From contig JAHDBJ010000022.1 of assembly GCA_020630435.1 (NCBI GenBank), forward strand, positions 1 to 44,640: 44,640 bases of DNA, in the 5' to 3' direction. The position numbers and the translations under genes were made by a program. This document shows positions 40,940 to 44,640 of the stretch, piece after piece; positions within the stretch are counted from its first letter, which is position 1; the number at the start of each line of letters is the position of its first letter. A model generated the notes under the pieces. That model did not search any database and was not told the DNA's origin. It saw nothing but the letters and a program-made list of their open reading frames with translations. The DNA comes from Saprospiraceae bacterium. Its GTDB lineage: Bacteria; Bacteroidota; Bacteroidia; Chitinophagales; Saprospiraceae.

Positions 40940-41662
40940 TTGAAAATGCTCCTGCCTTATACTAATTATAAAACAGTATTTCCTATATCTGGAAATCTGA
41001 TTTTTTTCAAAAAAAACGCTGAACAATCAATTCCTATTACACTACCTTCAGAAACAAGTTTCCGTATTTCTTTACTTGTGAACCCCTTAGATAAAATTAT
41101 TAAAATAGATGACGTCTCTCCTACTCTTTTAAACGACTTTGAATTAGAAAATAAAGCATTTTATATCACCCTAAATCCTATTGATATAACAGAGAAGTGC
41201 GAATTAACTACTGATTTTGGACAAGCGATATATTTCTACGCTGCAAATGCTAAATATGGTGAACTTTCTAATTTTTCAGCACATGGCTTTGAACATGATG
41301 GTTTATTTTATCCTACTGTAGAACATTTTTATCAAACGCATAAATTTGAAGATGAAAGCTATTGCAATAAAATTCGTAAAGCCGATACACCTAAAATTGC
41401 AGCCGATCTAGGTAAAACTAGAGCAATTCCTATTCGAGAAGACTGGGAACGAATGAAAAACAAAATAATGACTCTAGCCGTATCACTTAAATTTAATTTA
41501 AACGATACAGCTAGAAACGTCTTAATAAATACCGAAGATGAATTATTAATAGAGAATTCTCCCTATGATAATTATTGGGGTATTGGAAGAACAGGAGAAG
41601 GCAAAAACCATCTAGGAACCATTCTTATGCGAGAACGCATAAAATGGGTTACCTCAAAATAG
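40940..41662 (+). CDS. NADAR family protein
   Basis: A 240-residue protein. The NADAR/YbiA domain covers about 90-240: YGELSNFSAHGFEHDGLFYPTVEHFYQTHKF, then PKIAADLGKTRAIPIREDWERMK, and a C-terminal NYWGIGRTGEGKNHLGTILMRERI. NADAR enzymes are N-glycosidases acting on riboflavin-pathway intermediates or, in phage-defence variants, on ADP-ribosylated nucleotides. The first 85 residues form an extra strand-rich domain (SFRISLLVNPLDKIIKI) not found in minimal YbiA. It is the only gene between a terminator and the convergent T9SS gene, whose end overlaps it by 14 bp. Confidence 0.9.
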   Translation: MKMLLPYTNYKTVFPISGNLIFFKKNAEQSIPITLPSETSFRISLLVNPLDKIIKIDDVSPTLLNDFELENKAFYITLNPIDITEKCELTTDFGQAIYFYAANAKYGELSNFSAHGFEHDGLFYPTVEHFYQTHKFEDESYCNKIRKADTPKIAADLGKTRAIPIREDWERMKNKIMTLAVSLKFNLNDTARNVLINTEDELLIENSPYDNYWGIGRTGEGKNHLGTILMRERIKWVTSK

Positions 41663-44640
41663 TTATTGTTCCATATAATAGTTCTCCATTATTTACATCA
41701 AATCGCATCATAAAATAATACGTTCCAGAAGGTAGAGGCTCACCATCTTGATTTGTTCCAGACCAATCATTATTGTAGTTACTTTCTTTGTATATAATAT
41801 CTCCCCATCGATTGACTATTATCAACTCATTATTAGGATTCTCAAAAATATTATCAAAAATTAAGGTCTGATTAGTTCCATCAGGAGAATTTGGTGTCAA
41901 TCCAATAGAATGTCCATGCCCTCGTTTAATCAATTTTTTAATATTTATTTGAACTGTTCCTATAGCACAGCCGTTTGGACAATTTCTATCACAAATTTCA
42001 TATTCAAATTCTATATCTCCTTCAAAATTTCCTCTAGGAATAAAGACAAAGTTACCATTGCCTCTATCTTGTAAGATTCCATACTTAATAGTTGTCAAAA
42101 TCTCTATTTCTATTTCACCTGAGGATATAATATCATTATCTAAAATATTAAATTCTATGGGTCTACCTTTTATAGCAGCTATAAAATCATCTACTGCTTC
42201 AACTCTATTTTCCGTTTTTGTAATAACTACTGTATCTGTCGAAAAATCAGGGCAGTCATTGAGCGATAGCGTCCAAATAAATATATACTCACCAGGTTCA
42301 GAAATGTTAGTTATTCTAGTATCAAATGTATTTGGATTATCAATAACTGCACTAGAATTTGTTGTCCAAATTCCTGTTGTATTAGTTGGTAAATTACTAT
42401 TCAATTGAAAAACATTATCACAGGTTTCTTGATCTTCTCCTGCATTTGCCTTCAACTCATCCGTTGTAGAATTAGAACAATCACTACTGTTGCTCGCACA
42501 TTCAGGAGCAATAAACGTTTCTACTCTAGAACAATTTTCACTATTTGTAAGAGTTATTTCTACACTTGAATCATTTGGAATATCTTTTATAGTAAATGTC
42601 CCATCACTGTTATCTACCACAATCCCTAAGTTACTCGATACCATTACAGCATCACTATTAATCATTACTTGATAGGTATCTGTATCTAGACTACATTCTT
42701 CCATTCCTTCTTGGTACGTAGGTAATGAATTGAGGGTCAAAACTATTGCCGTTCTTGGTGAAGCACATCCTGTTTCTGGAACTACGGTTTCTGCATAATA
42801 TGTTCCTGCTGTATTTGCTAGATATGTTGCAGAATTCGTTATCAAAGGTGATGTACTAGTTGATGAACTATACCAATTTACTTGCAGTCCAGTTCCTACA
42901 TTTACACTTAAAGGTGGTATTGTTTCTCCACTACATACTGTAATATCATCTCCTAGGGGTGCTTCAATTGAGCCACAACTACAATCTGGTGCTGTTACCA
43001 GTTCCGTTATTGTACAATTTGCCTCATTGGTTAAAGTCAAGGTTACAGTTGTAGCACTTGGAATATCGCTAATCGTAAATGTTCCATTATCATTATTGAG
43101 TACTGTTCCTCCACTACTCAATACTGTAGAGGCATCACTGCCTATTGTTACTTGATAGGTGTTTAAATCTCCACTACAGTCTTTTGTTTGTTCTTGATAA
43201 CTTGGTAATGAGCTGATGACTAAGGCTATTGGCGTGCGAGATGAAGTACAGCCTGTTGAAGGGTCAATTGCTTCTGCATAATATGTACCGGCTGTATTCG
43301 TCATATATGTCGTAGAATTCGTTGCTATTGATACAGTTTCTGTTTCTGTACTATACCAATTAACTTGTAAGCCAGTTCCTACACTTACACTTAAAGATGG
43401 TATCGTCTCTTCACTACATACTAAAATATCATCTCCAATAGGTGCATTGATCACTCCACAATCACAATCTGCTGGTGTAATCACTTCTACTCTAGAACAA
43501 TTTTCACTACTTGTTAGTGTTATTTCTACATTCAAATCATTTGGAATATCTTTTACAGTAAATGTTTCGTTACCATTATTTATAACCGTTCCAATATTGC
43601 TATCTGCCGTTGCTGCATCACTACTGACCATTACTTCATATGTATTCAGGTTTATATTACATATCTTATTCCCTTCTTGATACGTTGGAAGTGCGTTTAT
43701 TAATAATCTAATTGATTTTCTTCGGGAGGTGCAACCTGTTTGAGGGTCAAATGCCTCTACATAATATGTTCCCGCTGTATTCGTTATATATGTCGTAGTG
43801 TTAGTTGCTAATACAGTTCCTCCTGTTTCAGTATCGTACCAATTTGCAGTCAACCCCAGTTCTACACTCACACTTAATGGAGGAATCGTCTCGCCAGCAC
43901 ATACAAAAATATTATCTCCAATTGGTTCTACAATTGGTTCACAATTACAATCAGGAGCAATAATTGTCTCTGTTCTGGTACAGTTTTCTGCACTTTCTAA
44001 GGTTACTGTAATATTTGTATTGCTTGGAATATTATTGATAGTAAATGTTCCATTACCATTATTTACAGCTGTTCCTGCACTACTAGATATATTGGAAGCA
44101 TCCGAATTAACTGTGACTTGATAGGTACTTAAATCTACGCTACATTCTTTATTCCCTTCTTGATAACTCGGTAATGGATTTATTGTTAAGGTGATTGCTG
44201 TACGTGATGAAGTACAACCTGTAGATGGATCAACTGCTTCTGCATAATATATTCCTGTTGTATTGTCTTCATATATAGTAGAATTCATTGCTATTACTGT
44301 TGTACTAGAAGCCGTACGATACCAATTTACTTGTAAACCTGTTCCTACACTTACACTTAATGCTGGTATTGTCTCTCCACTACATACTGTAACATCATCT
44401 CCTATAGGTGCAGCAATTATAGCACAACCACAGTCTGGTGCTGTTACGGTCTCTGTTATTGTACAATTTGATATACTAGATAATGTAATTACTGCATTTG
44501 TTCCACTCGTTATATCGCTAATAGTATAGCTACCATCCATATTACTTGATACTGAACCTATACTGCTTTCGACGACTATAGCATCTGTACTAATTGTTAC
44601 TTCATAGGTATTTAAATCCGCACTACATTCTTTACTGCCT
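41649..44640 (-). CDS. T9SS type B-sorted Ig-like repeat adhesin (5' end outside window)
   Basis: The frame is open to the window edge (at least 997 residues); the ATG at 44540 is internal, because the coding repeat GSKECSADLNTYEV continues above it. About 150-residue units alternate an Ig-like CHU_C-associated domain (ETIPALSVSVGTGLQVNWY, GTYYAEAVDPSTGC) and a second sandwich (CSVDLSTYQVTVNSDAS, NGTFTINNIP). After four to five units come a PKD-like segment, a cadherin/Big_9-like domain (VDDFIAAIKGRPIEFNILDND) and a gliding-motility-type C-terminal domain (LTPNSPDGTNQTL, IVNRWGDIIYKE, GTYYFMMRF). It is a large surface adhesin candidate exported by T9SS. Confidence 0.9.
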   Translation of the reverse strand, partial: GSKECSADLNTYEVTISTDAIVVESSIGSVSSNMDGSYTISDITSGTNAVITLSSISNCTITETVTAPDCGCAIIAAPIGDDVTVCSGETIPALSVSVGTGLQVNWYRTASSTTVIAMNSTIYEDNTTGIYYAEAVDPSTGCTSSRTAITLTINPLPSYQEGNKECSVDLSTYQVTVNSDASNISSSAGTAVNNGNGTFTINNIPSNTNITVTLESAENCTRTETIIAPDCNCEPIVEPIGDNIFVCAGETIPPLSVSVELGLTANWYDTETGGTVLATNTTTYITNTAGTYYVEAFDPQTGCTSRRKSIRLLINALPTYQEGNKICNINLNTYEVMVSSDAATADSNIGTVINNGNETFTVKDIPNDLNVEITLTSSENCSRVEVITPADCDCGVINAPIGDDILVCSEETIPSLSVSVGTGLQVNWYSTETETVSIATNSTTYMTNTAGTYYAEAIDPSTGCTSSRTPIALVISSLPSYQEQTKDCSGDLNTYQVTIGSDASTVLSSGGTVLNNDNGTFTISDIPSATTVTLTLTNEANCTITELVTAPDCSCGSIEAPLGDDITVCSGETIPPLSVNVGTGLQVNWYSSSTSTSPLITNSATYLANTAGTYYAETVVPETGCASPRTAIVLTLNSLPTYQEGMEECSLDTDTYQVMINSDAVMVSSNLGIVVDNSDGTFTIKDIPNDSSVEITLTNSENCSRVETFIAPECASNSSDCSNSTTDELKANAGEDQETCDNVFQLNSNLPTNTTGIWTTNSSAVIDNPNTFDTRITNISEPGEYIFIWTLSLNDCPDFSTDTVVITKTENRVEAVDDFIAAIKGRPIEFNILDNDIISSGEIEIEILTTIKYGILQDRGNGNFVFIPRGNFEGDIEFEYEICDRNCPNGCAIGTVQINIKKLIKRGHGHSIGLTPNSPDGTNQTLIFDNIFENPNNELIIVNRWGDIIYKESNYNNDWSGTNQDGEPLPSGTYYFMMRFDVNNGELLYGTITILR

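Noticed and set aside
41649-44540. ATG at 44540 as the true start of the T9SS type B protein
   Set aside because: The frame stays open to the window edge and continues the same repeat, so the gene is cut by the window rather than starting there.

Overview
The window reads as chromosomal DNA of a low-GC Bacteroidota, probably close to Saprospiria/Aureispira (the lineage is inference). Pointers are A-rich leaders without Shine-Dalgarno, a TAnnTTTG-type promoter, type IX secretion (T9SS) sorting domains of types A and B, a TonB receptor with a carboxypeptidase-like N-terminus, a PorE-like OmpA lipoprotein and a Lacal_2735 small protein. No rRNA, CRISPR array or intact transposase is visible.

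Layout. 1-5302 (+): tail of a membrane protein, then a TetR-led operon (regulator, transglutaminase-like protein, two flavin-reductase-like proteins, DUF2867), a lipoprotein, and an SDR / Lacal_2735 / SRPBCC operon. 5312-8615 (-): TonB-dependent receptor and rpe. 8616-10086: almost gene-free and rich in structure, with a leader repeat, a 38-bp repeat, a candidate structured RNA and a MITE-like hairpin. 10087-11644 (+): a YCII/DGPF protein overlapping an ECF42-like sigma factor.

11730-24479 is a polymorphic-toxin island, mostly on the minus strand. A T9SS-sorted adhesin-like protein is joined by TAATG to a 2077-aa RHS protein with a C-terminal Cys/His toxin-like domain. A lipoprotein, probably its immunity protein, follows. 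Downstream lie displaced toxin modules: a Tae4-type amidase fragment and an M91 metallopeptidase fragment, each followed by a lipoprotein. The modules are separated by repeated linker units carrying a 21-nt perfect hairpin whose stem differs between units, a short conserved DGxxVQ(D/E)-stop peptide frame, and a terminator-like hairpin.

24480-44640 is mostly housekeeping and envelope: an IS1-like transposase remnant, tRNA-Val, DUF2007 and TerB-like genes, a PorE-like protein, a 969-aa secreted coiled-coil protein, a glycosyltransferase, a Fic protein, a DUF4296 lipoprotein divergent from a YggS-family gene, glgC, a secreted GH13 enzyme, a NADAR protein, and a large type-B-sorted Ig-like repeat protein that runs off the window.

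Most notable signals: (1) a roughly 103-bp repeat placed exactly in front of three unrelated start codons (377, 2640 and complement 8615), like a portable 5' UTR; (2) the variable-stem linker units of the toxin island; (3) a compact three-way-junction RNA candidate joined to a very long terminator hairpin at 9220-9343.
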